From JAVVHH01 sp963835135 (lineage in GTDB: Bacteria; Pseudomonadota; Alphaproteobacteria; Acetobacterales; Acetobacteraceae): a DNA stretch of 64,000 nucleotides. Positions 44,965 through 52,952 of this stretch are shown piece by piece. Numbering within the stretch: the stretch's first letter is position 1; each line of letters opens with the position of its first letter. The stretch is from assembly GCA_963835135.1 (NCBI GenBank), contig CAWIEF010000003.1:930001-994000 (forward strand), written 5' to 3'. Position numbers and translations under genes: made by a program. Under the pieces are notes generated by a model. That model did not search any database, was not told the origin of the DNA, and was given only the letters and a program-made list of their open reading frames with translations.

Positions 44965-45875
44965 GCTGATGCCTTCCACTCCAGGACCATCTTGAGACAG
45001 TCGGGATTTTCGAATGCGGTGCGGTAGGCGTCCGGCGCGGCTTCGGCCGGAGCGCGGTGGGTGATCAGCCCGGTCAGATCGAGCGCGCCCGAGGCGGCAA
45101 GGTCGCGGACCGCAACCAGATCGGCCGGCTGCCATTGTGCGGCAATGCGGAAGCGGGCCTCGCGCATGAAGGCGGGCGGGAACGCGAACGACGGACGATC
45201 CGAGTAGAAGCCGGCCAACACGATCTCGCCGCCCGGCGCCAACCGCATGACCAGTGTGTCGATTAGCCCGGCGTCGCCGGAGGCGTCATAGATGGCGCGG
45301 TAGTCGCGGCGGGCGTCGTCGGCCGGGTCGAGCACGGCGTAGCCAGTGGCGCCCTCGGCGCGAACCGGGTTACGCTCCCAGACGGTCGGGCGGCCACCCG
45401 CCAGGACCGTGAGGCGGGCCAGCAGGCGGCCGAGCACGCCGTGGCCGATGATCAACTCTGGAAGCGCGAACCCGGCCAGCGCGTGCTGCGCCGTCGCAGC
45501 CAGCGCGAGAAGGATGCCATCCTCGCCGATGTTGCCGAGCGAGAGGGCGCGGTCGGATGGGACGATCACACGTGACGCTGTGGCGCCGAACAAGCCATGG
45601 ACCGGGCCGAAGCAGCGGGCTCCGGGCACGAACACCCGCTCGCCATCCCTCGTGCCGCCGACGATGCGGCCGACCAACTCGTATCCGGGCACCAGCGGAT
45701 AACCCATTCCGGGGAACGGCGGCATCGTGCCCGACCAGAGCAGGCGCTCGGTGCCGGCGCTGACGCCGCTCCACTCGACATCGACGATGACGTCGCTGGA
45801 CTCGGCCGCGTCGAGCACCAGCGAGCGCAAGCTCAGGTCGTGTGGTGCATTCAAGACGACGGCTAAAGCGTCCAC
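44961..45875 (-). CDS. bchC: Bacteriochlorophyllide a dehydrogenase BchC
   Basis: BchC oxidises the 3-hydroxyethyl group to the 3-acetyl group. It is an MDR-fold dehydrogenase without the usual catalytic zinc pattern. It has VEWSGVSAGTERLLWSGTMP, GYPLVPGYELVGRIV, and a nucleotide fold with GHGVLGRLLARLTVLAGG. The start GTG 45875 has GGAGGATAA upstream. It begins the bchCXYZ-puf part of the superoperon and has its own PpsR-controlled promoter region immediately upstream. Confidence 0.95.
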   Translation of the reverse strand: MDALAVVLNAPHDLSLRSLVLDAAESSDVIVDVEWSGVSAGTERLLWSGTMPPFPGMGYPLVPGYELVGRIVGGTRDGERVFVPGARCFGPVHGLFGATASRVIVPSDRALSLGNIGEDGILLALAATAQHALAGFALPELIIGHGVLGRLLARLTVLAGGRPTVWERNPVRAEGATGYAVLDPADDARRDYRAIYDASGDAGLIDTLVMRLAPGGEIVLAGFYSDRPSFAFPPAFMREARFRIAAQWQPADLVAVRDLAASGALDLTGLITHRAPAEAAPDAYRTAFENPDCLKMVLEWKASA

Positions 45876-45914
45876 GCGTCGTTATCCTCCAAAGCCGGCC
45901 ATTGCGGCCCGATG

Positions 45915-45932
45915 TGTCAGCCTAAGCTGACT
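45915..45932. promoter_or_regulatory. Proximal PpsR site of the bchC promoter
   Basis: TGTCAGCCTAAGCTGACT is TGT-N12-AC(T) and contains a perfect GTCAGC/GCTGAC inverted repeat. It lies 39 nt before the bchC start codon and 8 bp from the distal site, the spacing described for cooperative CrtJ binding at Rhodobacter bchC. Confidence 0.82.
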
Positions 45933-45940
45933 CCAAGAGT

Positions 45941-45958
45941 TGTCAACGTTCATTTACA
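45941..45958. promoter_or_regulatory. Distal PpsR site of the bchC promoter
   Basis: TGTCAACGTTCATTTACA is an exact TGT-N12-ACA. It sits 8 bp from the proximal site and just after the crtF stop codon (45969). The pair should hold two PpsR dimers on one DNA face and block the promoter under oxygen. Confidence 0.86.
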
Positions 45959-45968
45959 CTCACCGTTG

Positions 45969-47132
45969 TCACGGCTTCGCCACAATGAGGCTGGTGATGA
46001 CCGCGTTGCCGGTTCGCAGCGGACGGACCTGTCCGAATCCGGCGCTGGTCAGCATGGACATCAACTCAGCCTGACGCCGCGGCCGTCCGCTGCCCAGCGC
46101 AAGCAGATACATCGCAAAATAGGCGCCGACCGCCTCGGCCCCGGGGGCATCCAGCATGGGTTCGGCCAACAACAGCGTGCCATCGGCGGGGGTCGCGGCG
46201 CGGATGTTGCGCAGGATCGCCATCGCCAACTCGTCGTCGTGATCGTGGATGACGCGGATCAGCGTGAGCAGGTCGGCGCCCGTCGGCAGCGCGTGACGCC
46301 GCATGTCCCCACCTGCGACGGTGACCCGGCTCCCGAGTCGCCGTGCCGCCCGGGCAGCGACTTCGGGCAGGTCGAACAGCCACAGTTGGAGAGTTGGCGC
46401 CCGGGCGGCGGCTTGTTCGAGGAACGCGCCCTCCCCTCCGCCGACGTCGAGCAGACGCCGGTGGCGGCTGATGTCGTAGGCGCTCAGGATCTCGGCCGCG
46501 ACGAGCGGCTGCGACTCGGCCATCAGGACGGAGTAGGCGGCGATGGTAGTGGCGGGCAGGGCGGCCGGGTCATCGGCGGCTCCATACGGCCAGTAGGCGG
46601 CGAGTCCTGTGCTGCCCGTGCCGCGGAACAGCCCGACCGGGTCGGCCAGGTCACGGTACAAGATGGCGTGGTGGCGCACCATGGCAGCCACGCCGTCATT
46701 GCCGATCATGGCGGCGCCGAGTGGACCCAACCCATAGGCGTCACCGCGGCGGCGGAGCAGCGTGAGCCCGGCTGCGGCCTCGCAGAGGCGCTCCGTGCGC
46801 TCGACAGTCAGGCCGAGCCGAGACGCGAGTGCGCCAGGTGTCTGCGGCCCCACGTGCAGGATGTTGAACAGGTCGAGTTGGACGCAACTCTGCAGGACTT
46901 GCGAATAGACGAACCCGGCGCACAGATCGAACAGCGCGCGTGAGCGGCGCCGTGCGATGGGCCGCGTGAGCGGGAAGCGGGCGGCCCAGGCGCGGAAATC
47001 CGGGCTCGCCAGCGTGCGGTCGCGCCAGGCGGACAGCCGAGCAAAGAAGCTCGCTAGGCCCTCTCCCGCTGGCGGGAGAGGGTTCGGTGCCGCGATCCGC
47101 AAGCTCGCACTCGCTGGACCAGCTACCCTCAC
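45969..47132 (-). CDS. crtF: Hydroxyneurosporene / demethylspheroidene O-methyltransferase
   Basis: CrtF methylates the C1-hydroxyl of acyclic carotenoids, giving the methoxy groups of spirilloxanthin. ARFPLTRPIARRRSRALFDL and CAGFVYSQVLQSCVQLDLFN are the family's N-terminal dimerisation region. LLDVGGGEGAFLEQAAARAP is the SAM site. The frame opens at GTG 47132 inside a palindromic repeat, which encodes the segment NPLPPAGEGLA. No ATG lies nearer to the conserved core, so the repeat appears to supply the start and about 25 residues of N-terminus. It follows crtE by 52 nt. Confidence 0.9.
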   Translation of the reverse strand: MRVAGPASASLRIAAPNPLPPAGEGLASFFARLSAWRDRTLASPDFRAWAARFPLTRPIARRRSRALFDLCAGFVYSQVLQSCVQLDLFNILHVGPQTPGALASRLGLTVERTERLCEAAAGLTLLRRRGDAYGLGPLGAAMIGNDGVAAMVRHHAILYRDLADPVGLFRGTGSTGLAAYWPYGAADDPAALPATTIAAYSVLMAESQPLVAAEILSAYDISRHRRLLDVGGGEGAFLEQAAARAPTLQLWLFDLPEVAARAARRLGSRVTVAGGDMRRHALPTGADLLTLIRVIHDHDDELAMAILRNIRAATPADGTLLLAEPMLDAPGAEAVGAYFAMYLLALGSGRPRRQAELMSMLTSAGFGQVRPLRTGNAVITSLIVAKP

Positions 47133-47166
47133 CCCTTCCCTCTCCCGCCAGCGGGAAAGGGGAGAA
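47058..47166. repeat. Paired GGGAGAGGG-type palindromes over the crtF start
   Basis: One complete palindrome (CCCTCTCCCGCTGGCGGGAG with AGGG, 47059-47082) and a second (CCCTCTCCCGCCAGCGGGAA, from about 47139) flank a 55-nt spacer. Both belong to the family also found at 26184, 55546 and 58312. The element spans the crtE-crtF gap and the first codons of crtF. Confidence 0.8.
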
Positions 47167-47184
47167 CCGAGGGAAGAGTCGGAC

Positions 47185-48054
47185 TCACGCAGCCGTCCGG
47201 GCCAGGTCTTGCGGGATCAAGCGAAGCGTTTCGGTCAGGATGTGGCTGCGCAGCGCGGTTTGGCCCAGGCAGGGCGGGACGGCGTCGACCGCCTCTTCCG
47301 CCAGGTGCCGGAGATGCGCGATCGCGCCGTCGAGACCGAACTGGCCAACCGCGCTCGGGCGCGCGTGAGCAAGGTCCTGGCCGACCGGCTTGCCGAGCGT
47401 GGAAGCGTCGGACGTCGCGTCGAGGATGTCGTCGGCGACCTGGAACGCCTCTCCCAGCGCCGCGCCGAGCGCCCGCCACGGCTCGCCCTCGGACCCGGCC
47501 GCCACCGCGCCGGACACCGTCGCGGCAGCGAACAGCGCGCCGGTCTTTTCGCGCTGGTATTGCGCCAGGTCGGCCGCCGGCTCGCACTCCCAGGCCTGCC
47601 CGGCCACGATCCCGCACGGCACGCCGACGGCTTGGCCCAGCGTCAACACGAGTTGACCGAGTCGCAACGGCTGGGTGGCAGCGCCCTGCGCCAGGGTTTG
47701 ATAAGCCAGCACGATCAGCGCATCGCCCGCCAGAACGGCAAGCGGTTCGCCGAATGCGCGATGCACGCTGGGCCGGCCCCGGCGAGTGTCGGCGTCGTCG
47801 AAGCAGGGAAGGTCGTCATGGATCAGGGAGGCGCAGTGCATCAGTTCGATCCCGATCGCCGCGGCATCGGACACGGCCGGCGCGTCCTCGCCACAGGCGG
47901 CCGCCACGGCCAGCGTCAGGCGGGGCCGGATGCGGGCGCCGCGCGGAAAAACCGCGTGATGCATGGCATGGCCCAGGCGCGGCGGGCACCCTGGATGGCC
48001 GGTGCGGGCCAAGGCCGACTGGAGCGCTCTCTCGATCCGCGTCATGACGTCCAT
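47185..48054 (-). CDS. crtE: Geranylgeranyl diphosphate synthase
   Basis: CrtE makes the C20 precursor for carotenoids and for the BChl tail. The first Asp-rich motif is in IHDDLPCFDDADTRRGRPSV near residue 85 and the second is DDILDATSDASTLGKPVGQD near residue 215. GARIRPRLTLAVAAACGEDA is also conserved. 289 residues is usual. The ATG has a GGGGG-type site upstream. It is the first gene of crtEF-bchCXYZ-puf and divergent from crtD. Confidence 0.95.
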   Translation of the reverse strand: MDVMTRIERALQSALARTGHPGCPPRLGHAMHHAVFPRGARIRPRLTLAVAAACGEDAPAVSDAAAIGIELMHCASLIHDDLPCFDDADTRRGRPSVHRAFGEPLAVLAGDALIVLAYQTLAQGAATQPLRLGQLVLTLGQAVGVPCGIVAGQAWECEPAADLAQYQREKTGALFAAATVSGAVAAGSEGEPWRALGAALGEAFQVADDILDATSDASTLGKPVGQDLAHARPSAVGQFGLDGAIAHLRHLAEEAVDAVPPCLGQTALRSHILTETLRLIPQDLARTAA

Positions 48055-48071
48055 GATGCCCCCTTCCGTTG

Positions 48072-48089
48072 TGTCAACTTTGTTTGTCT
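48072..48089. promoter_or_regulatory. Degenerate PpsR half-site between crtE and crtD
   Basis: TGTCAACTTTGTTTGTCT has a good left half (TGTCAA) but a poor right half. It lies exactly 8 bp from the perfect site at 48098, which makes it a plausible weak partner. It is 17 nt upstream of the crtE ATG. Confidence 0.5.
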
Positions 48090-48092
48090 GCG

Positions 48093-49634
48093 ATGACTGT
48101 CACTCCAAGCTTACACAGGGGTCAAGCTATTCCTTCCAAGCGCGTCGCGGTGATCGGAGCGGGGGTCGGCGGCTTGGCCGCAGCGGCGATGCTGGCGCGC
48201 CAGGGTCTAGACGTCACGGTGTTCGAGCAGGCGGCCGCGCCCGGCGGAAAGATGCGCCAAGTGGACGGAGTCGATGCCGGGCCGACCGTGTTCACCATGC
48301 GCTGGGTGTTCGAGGCGCTGTTCTCCGATTGCGGCGGGCGCCTCGAGGACGCCGTCGGGCTCACCCCGGCCGGCATCCTGGCCCGGCATTGCTGGGGCGC
48401 CGATCGCCTCGACCTGCACGCCGACCTCGACCGCTCGGCCGCTGAGATCGCGGCGTTCGCCGGGCCGGCCGAAGCGCGCGGGTTCCACGCTTTCTGCGCG
48501 GCCGCCCGGCGCATCTACCAGACACTCGAAGGACCGTTCATCAAGGGGGAGCGGCCCAGCATGGCCTCCCTTGCGCTCTCGGTGCGGCGGCCCGCCGATC
48601 TGCTGGCGATCAAACCGTTCGCGACCCTGTGGTCCGAGCTGGGCAGCCATTTCCGCGACCCCCGGCTGCGGCAGTTGTTCGGGCGGTATGCCACCTATTG
48701 CGGCTCGTCGCCGTTCCTCGCGCCGGCGACGCTGATGCTGGTCGCCGACGTGGAGCAGCAGGGCGTCTGGTATGTGGAGGGCGGCATGCACGCGCTGGCG
48801 CAGGCGCTGGCCGGGTTGGCGGCGGCGAATGGCGCGGTGATCCGCTACGGCGCCGCGGTGTGCGAGATCGCGGTGCAGGCGGGGCGGGTGAGCGGCGTGC
48901 GGCTGGCGAGCGGCGAGGCGGTGGCCGCAGAGGCCGTGATCGCCAATGCGGACCCGCAGGCCATCGCGGCCGGGCTGTTCGGGCAAGCGGTGCAGGGCGC
49001 GGTCGTTCGGCAGAAACCGGCGGAACGCTCGCTCTCGGCGCTGACCTGGACCGGCATCGCCGAGGCCGAAGGTTTCCCGCTGGTGCGGCACAACGTGTTC
49101 TTCTCGGGCGACTACAAGGCCGAGTTCGACGCGCTCGGCCGCGGCGCGATGGCGCGGGAGCCGACCGTCTATGTCTGCGCCCAGGACCGCGCGGACGACC
49201 CGGTCGGCACCCGGCCGGAACGGCTGCTCATCCTTATCAACGCACCGGCGACCGGCAGCACGCTGGGCGAGATCGACCGATACAAGGAGGACGCGTGGGG
49301 AGTGATGAAACGGTGCGGGCTGACGCTGACGAACGCGGCGCTGACCGCGACCGGACCGGCGGAGTTCGAGAGGCTGTTCCCGGCGACCGGGGGCGCGCTC
49401 TACGGCCCGGCGGTGCATGGGGCGACGGCGAGCTTCAAGCGGCCGGCGAGCCGGACGGCGGTGCGGGGCCTCTATTTGGCGGGCGGCGCGGCGCACCCTG
49501 GAGCCGGGGTGCCGATGGCGGCGCTGTCGGGCCGGCTGGCGGCGTCGGCGCTGATGGCGGACCTCGGTTCGGACCTCGCGAAGACTGGCCGGTCCCGCAT
49601 GACGGCTACCGCTGGTGGTATGTCGACGCGCTGA
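48093..49634 (+). CDS. crtD: Methoxyneurosporene / hydroxyneurosporene desaturase CrtD
   Basis: CrtD introduces the C3,4 double bond in acyclic carotenoids. The FAD-binding motif KRVAVIGAGVGGLAAAAMLA is followed by PGGKMRQVDGVDAGPTVFTM, and the end carries LYLAGGAAHPGAGVPMAALS, all typical of CrtI/CrtD enzymes. The only ordinary start near the core is ATG 48093, which adds about 12 unusual residues and places a perfect PpsR operator inside the gene. AUU at 48129 with AGGGG 7 nt upstream gives the normal N-terminus IPSKRVAVIG. The C-terminal ~20 residues after GRLAASALMADL overlap crtC and look non-conserved. Confidence 0.93.
   Translation: MTVTPSLHRGQAIPSKRVAVIGAGVGGLAAAAMLARQGLDVTVFEQAAAPGGKMRQVDGVDAGPTVFTMRWVFEALFSDCGGRLEDAVGLTPAGILARHCWGADRLDLHADLDRSAAEIAAFAGPAEARGFHAFCAAARRIYQTLEGPFIKGERPSMASLALSVRRPADLLAIKPFATLWSELGSHFRDPRLRQLFGRYATYCGSSPFLAPATLMLVADVEQQGVWYVEGGMHALAQALAGLAAANGAVIRYGAAVCEIAVQAGRVSGVRLASGEAVAAEAVIANADPQAIAAGLFGQAVQGAVVRQKPAERSLSALTWTGIAEAEGFPLVRHNVFFSGDYKAEFDALGRGAMAREPTVYVCAQDRADDPVGTRPERLLILINAPATGSTLGEIDRYKEDAWGVMKRCGLTLTNAALTATGPAEFERLFPATGGALYGPAVHGATASFKRPASRTAVRGLYLAGGAAHPGAGVPMAALSGRLAASALMADLGSDLAKTGRSRMTATAGGMSTR
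48098..48115. promoter_or_regulatory. PpsR site at the crtD/crtE divergent promoters
   Basis: TGTCACTCCAAGCTTACA is an exact TGT-N12-ACA. It lies inside the crtD reading frame if crtD begins at ATG 48093, but 13 nt upstream of an AUU codon where the conserved CrtD sequence begins. The same distance is seen from the bchI site to the bchI start. Confidence 0.78.
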
Positions 49635-50494
49635 GCGCGGACGGGCGGCACGGCATCACCATCATCGCCTTCATCGGCAGCGTGTTCTCGCCGTTCTACG
49701 CCTGGTCGCGCCGCCGCAAGCCGGCCGACCCGGAGCAACACTGCAGCCTCAACGTCGCCCTCTATGGACGACCCAAGCGCTGGGCGATGACGGAGCGCGG
49801 CCGCACCAAGCTCACCCGCAGCGACAACCACCTGACGATCGGGCCCTCCGCGCTGCACTGGGACGGCACGTCGTTGACGATCTGGATCGAGGAGGTCACC
49901 GCGCCGGTGCCGTCGCGGCTCTCGGGTATGGTCAAGGTCACGCCGCGCGCCCTGACCCGGCGCAGTTTCACGCTCGATGCCGCCGGGCGGCATCGCTGGT
50001 CGCCGATCGCGCCGTCGGCCGCCGTCGAGGTGACGATGGAGCGGCCCAGCCTGTCGTGGACCGGCACCGGCTACCTCGACAGCAACGAGGGCGACCGGCC
50101 GCTCGAGCGCGACTTCAAGGAATGGGATTGGTGCCGGGCGCCGACGAAAGACGGCGCGATCATTTTGTACAATGCCGTGCGCCGGGTCGGGGGTCGGCAG
50201 GATCTGGCGCTGCGGATCGACCGCGCCGGAGCGGTCGAGGCGTTTACGCCGCCGCCCATGGCCACCCTGCCCCGCACGCTCTGGGGCCTGCACCCCAGCA
50301 CGCGCTGCGATGCGCACTCGCAACCGATCGTGCGGCAGCGGCTCGAGGATGCGCCGTTCTACTCGCGCTCGGTGATCGAGACGCGGCTGCTGGGCGAGCG
50401 GCTGCATGCGGTGCATGAGAGCCTGGTGATGGACCGGTTCACCGCGCCCTGGGTGCAAGCGATGCTGCCGTTCCGGATTCCACGCGGCCGATGA
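49574..50494 (+). CDS. crtC: Carotenoid 1,2-hydratase (hydroxyneurosporene synthase) CrtC; start unclear
   Basis: CrtC adds water to the terminal double bond of neurosporene or lycopene. The body is intact: HDGYRWWYVDALSADGRHGI, TIIAFIGSVFSPFYAWSRRR, SLNVALYGRPKRWAMTERGR and GTGYLDSNEGDRPLERDFKE. However the frame contains no ATG, GTG or TTG for about 250 nt before WWYVDAL. The position given is only where family similarity begins. The nearest ATG (49579 region and 49554) are in the crtD frame. A small indel near 49555-49600, or a crtD-crtC translational fusion, would explain it. The stop overlaps the next gene (ATGA). Confidence 0.85.
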   Translation, partial: PREDWPVPHDGYRWWYVDALSADGRHGITIIAFIGSVFSPFYAWSRRRKPADPEQHCSLNVALYGRPKRWAMTERGRTKLTRSDNHLTIGPSALHWDGTSLTIWIEEVTAPVPSRLSGMVKVTPRALTRRSFTLDAAGRHRWSPIAPSAAVEVTMERPSLSWTGTGYLDSNEGDRPLERDFKEWDWCRAPTKDGAIILYNAVRRVGGRQDLALRIDRAGAVEAFTPPPMATLPRTLWGLHPSTRCDAHSQPIVRQRLEDAPFYSRSVIETRLLGERLHAVHESLVMDRFTAPWVQAMLPFRIPRGR

Positions 50495-51180
50495 AATCAC
50501 ATCCTGCCATCGGCATCGGCTTGATGCTGATGAGCTTCGGGTCCGGCTGCATGGACATCCTGAGCTACCGCTTCCTCGGCGAGGTGTTCCCGTCGGCGAT
50601 GACCGGCAACGTGGCGCTGATGGGGCTCAGCCTCGGCCAGGGCGCGCTGTCGGGGGCCATTCGCAATCTCTGCGCGTTCGGCAGCTTCTTCGCCGGCCTG
50701 CTGGCAGGGGCGGCCGTGTTGCGGTCCGAGCCGGGCCGATCGCGGTTCCTGCTGACGCTGGCCCTGCAAGCTGCCGTTTTGCTCGCATTCGCGCTGCTGT
50801 GGCCGCGCCACCAGGTAACCGCGTGGCGCTACGGCCTGATCGGGTGCGCGGCGGTGGGGATGGGGCTGCAGAGCGCGGTGGCGCACCGGATCGGCGTGGC
50901 CGGCGTGTCGACCACCTATTTCACCGGCACGCTGGCCAACATCGCGTTCGCGCTGGTGTCGCCACCCACGTCCGGCGCGTCCCGCACGCTTGCGCGCGGG
51001 CGGATCGGGTGGCCGGCGCTGGCGTTCCTCTCGTATCTCGCCGGGGCGTTCGCGGGGGGTTGGTACATCTCCGGACGCACCGGCACCGAGTTGTCCGCCG
51101 GTTTGCCGGCTTTGCCGTTCGCGATGACGGTCATCCTGGCCGTCATCATCGCCGCCAGGAAGGAGCCACGGACACGGTAG
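50491..51180 (+). CDS. DUF1275 (YoaK) family membrane protein coupled to crtC
   Basis: A 229-residue membrane protein with about six helices. MSFGSGCMDILSYRFLGEVF and SAMTGNVALMGLSLGQGALS near the start, and VSTTYFTGTLANIAFALVSP in the middle, fit DUF1275/YoaK. The ATG overlaps the crtC stop (ATGA), so it is co-translated with a carotenoid enzyme. No function is established for the family. A transport or membrane-organising role for carotenoids is conceivable from the position alone. Confidence 0.82.
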   Translation: MKSHPAIGIGLMLMSFGSGCMDILSYRFLGEVFPSAMTGNVALMGLSLGQGALSGAIRNLCAFGSFFAGLLAGAAVLRSEPGRSRFLLTLALQAAVLLAFALLWPRHQVTAWRYGLIGCAAVGMGLQSAVAHRIGVAGVSTTYFTGTLANIAFALVSPPTSGASRTLARGRIGWPALAFLSYLAGAFAGGWYISGRTGTELSAGLPALPFAMTVILAVIIAARKEPRTR

Positions 51181-51243
51181 TGCTTGACGGTCAAACGCTC
51201 CGGTATGCACGCTGACGCGATAGCCCCAACCACGGAGGACAGA

Positions 51244-52824
51244 GTGCGTCGTCGAGATCTCCTTGCCGCGGGTGCCGGATTGGCCACCGCGGGCGTCGTC
51301 GGGCGAACCCACGCGGCGGCTGCGTCGAACACCATCCGCTTCGTTCCGCAAGCCGACCTGTCGAGCATCGACCCGGTCTGGACCACCGCTACGGTCGCTT
51401 TCACCCACGGCATGATGGTGTACGACTCCCTCTACGGCATCGATGACCAACTCCGGCCGCAGCCGCAGATGGTCGCGGGTCACGAGATCAGCAGCGACCA
51501 ACTGACCTGGACCTTTACCCTCCGTGACGGGCTGCTGTTCCACGACAACACGCCCGTCCGGGCGGTGGACTGCGTCGCGTCGATCAATCGCTGGGGCAAA
51601 CGGAAGGGGTTCGGGCAGAAGCTCCTGTCGCTCACCGACGAGATCAAGCCGCTCGACGACAAGCGCTTCCAGATCCGGGTGAAGACGCCGTTCCCGCTCA
51701 TGACGTTCGCGCTCGGCGGGCCGGATATCTGCCTGATCATGCCGCAACGCGTGGCCGAGACGGACGCGTTCACGCAGATCACCGACACGACGGGGAGCGG
51801 CCCGTTCCGCTTCCTTCCCGAGGAGCGCGTGTCTGGCTCGTTCTACGCCTATGCCAAGTTCGACAAATACGTGCCGCGGTCGGAGCCGCCGAACTTCTGG
51901 GCCGGCGGCAAGGTGGCCCACGTGGACCGGGTCGAGTGGAAGGTCATGCCGGACCCGGCCACCGCAGCCGGCGCGTTGCAGACCGGGGAGGTGGACTGGC
52001 TGGAATACCCGCTGATCGATCTGCTGCCGACGCTGCGGCGCGACAAAGGCATCCAGATCGTCAGCCCCTACGCGCTCTCCCAGCCGGCAGTCATCGCGCT
52101 CAATCACACGCAGCCGCCGTTCGACAACGACAAGCTGCGCCAGGCCTTGCTGCCGGCCATCGACCAGACGGAGTTCATGACGGCGATCGTCGGCGACCAA
52201 ACCGACCTGATGAGTGTCCCTTGCGGGATCTTCACCCCGGACACGCCGATGGCCAACGGCCGTGACATGTCGCTCTTCACCGGCAAGCGGGATCTGGCGC
52301 TCGCCAAGAAGCTGGTAGCCGAGAGCGGCTACAAGGGCGAGAAGATCGTGCTGATGCTGCCGACCGACCAGGTGACGATCGTTCCGATGGCGCAGGTGAC
52401 GCGCGACCTGTTCACGCGCATTGGCTTGAACGTCGACATGCAGAGCATGGATTGGGGCACGCTGGTCGGCCGCCGCGCACTCGACAAGCCGGCGGCAGAG
52501 GGCGGCTGGAACTCGTTCTGTACCTCCTGGACCGGCCTGCAACTGTCCAATCCCGGCAGCCATTTCCCCCTGCGCGGCAACGGCAAGGCGGGCTGGTTCG
52601 GGTGGCCGGTCAGCCCAGCGCTCGAGCAACTGCGGGACCAATGGTTCGCCGCGCCAGACGAGGCGGCGCAGAAAAGCATCTGCGAACAGATGCAGGCGGT
52701 GGCGTTCAAGGAGGTGCCTTACGTGCCGATCGGCGCCTATTCGATCCCGTGCGCACAGCGCACTACGTTGAAGGACACGGTCAAAGCGGGCAGCATCTGT
52801 TTCTGGGGCGTGAAGAAGGCCTAG
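51244..52824 (+). CDS. Orphan peptide/nickel-type ABC solute-binding protein (SBP_bac_5)
   Basis: A 526-residue periplasmic protein with a twin-arginine leader (RRRDLLAAGAGLATAGVVG, then THAAA). The domain has LSSIDPVWTTATVAFTHGMM, VYDSLYGIDDQLRPQPQMV and LTWTFTLRDGLLFHDNTPV, typical of DppA/OppA-type proteins. GTG 51244 is chosen because GGAGGA lies 5 nt upstream. TTG 51184 or ATG 51205 would add residues before the Tat motif. No cognate permease is adjacent; yejB/yejE-type genes lie 9 kb away at 61699. The 3' end overlaps a convergent small ORF by 4 nt. Confidence 0.85.
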   Translation: MRRRDLLAAGAGLATAGVVGRTHAAAASNTIRFVPQADLSSIDPVWTTATVAFTHGMMVYDSLYGIDDQLRPQPQMVAGHEISSDQLTWTFTLRDGLLFHDNTPVRAVDCVASINRWGKRKGFGQKLLSLTDEIKPLDDKRFQIRVKTPFPLMTFALGGPDICLIMPQRVAETDAFTQITDTTGSGPFRFLPEERVSGSFYAYAKFDKYVPRSEPPNFWAGGKVAHVDRVEWKVMPDPATAAGALQTGEVDWLEYPLIDLLPTLRRDKGIQIVSPYALSQPAVIALNHTQPPFDNDKLRQALLPAIDQTEFMTAIVGDQTDLMSVPCGIFTPDTPMANGRDMSLFTGKRDLALAKKLVAESGYKGEKIVLMLPTDQVTIVPMAQVTRDLFTRIGLNVDMQSMDWGTLVGRRALDKPAAEGGWNSFCTSWTGLQLSNPGSHFPLRGNGKAGWFGWPVSPALEQLRDQWFAAPDEAAQKSICEQMQAVAFKEVPYVPIGAYSIPCAQRTTLKDTVKAGSICFWGVKKA

Positions 52825-52949
52825 GCGTCCCGCTGCTTGGCCGCGTCAGCCTCGCGGGCGCGGCGGATGGCGCGGCGGACCGAGACGAGCTCGGCGATGG
52901 CGAGCACCAGGCCGAGGCCGAGGAAGATCAGGAACTCGTATTTGATCAC
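52821..52949 (-). CDS. Small single-helix membrane protein following crtB
   Basis: A 42-residue ORF beginning MIKYEFLIFLGLGLVLAIAE, one membrane helix, then a basic stretch (SVRRAIRRAREADAAKQRD). It starts with GTG 3 nt after the crtB stop and ends overlapping the convergent binding-protein stop. Position and amphipathic composition argue that it is real and translationally coupled to crtI-crtB. Small proteins of this kind are easily missed by gene callers. Function unknown; a helper of the membrane-bound carotenoid enzymes is a guess. Confidence 0.66.
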   Translation of the reverse strand: MIKYEFLIFLGLGLVLAIAELVSVRRAIRRAREADAAKQRDA

Positions 52950-52952
52950 CGC

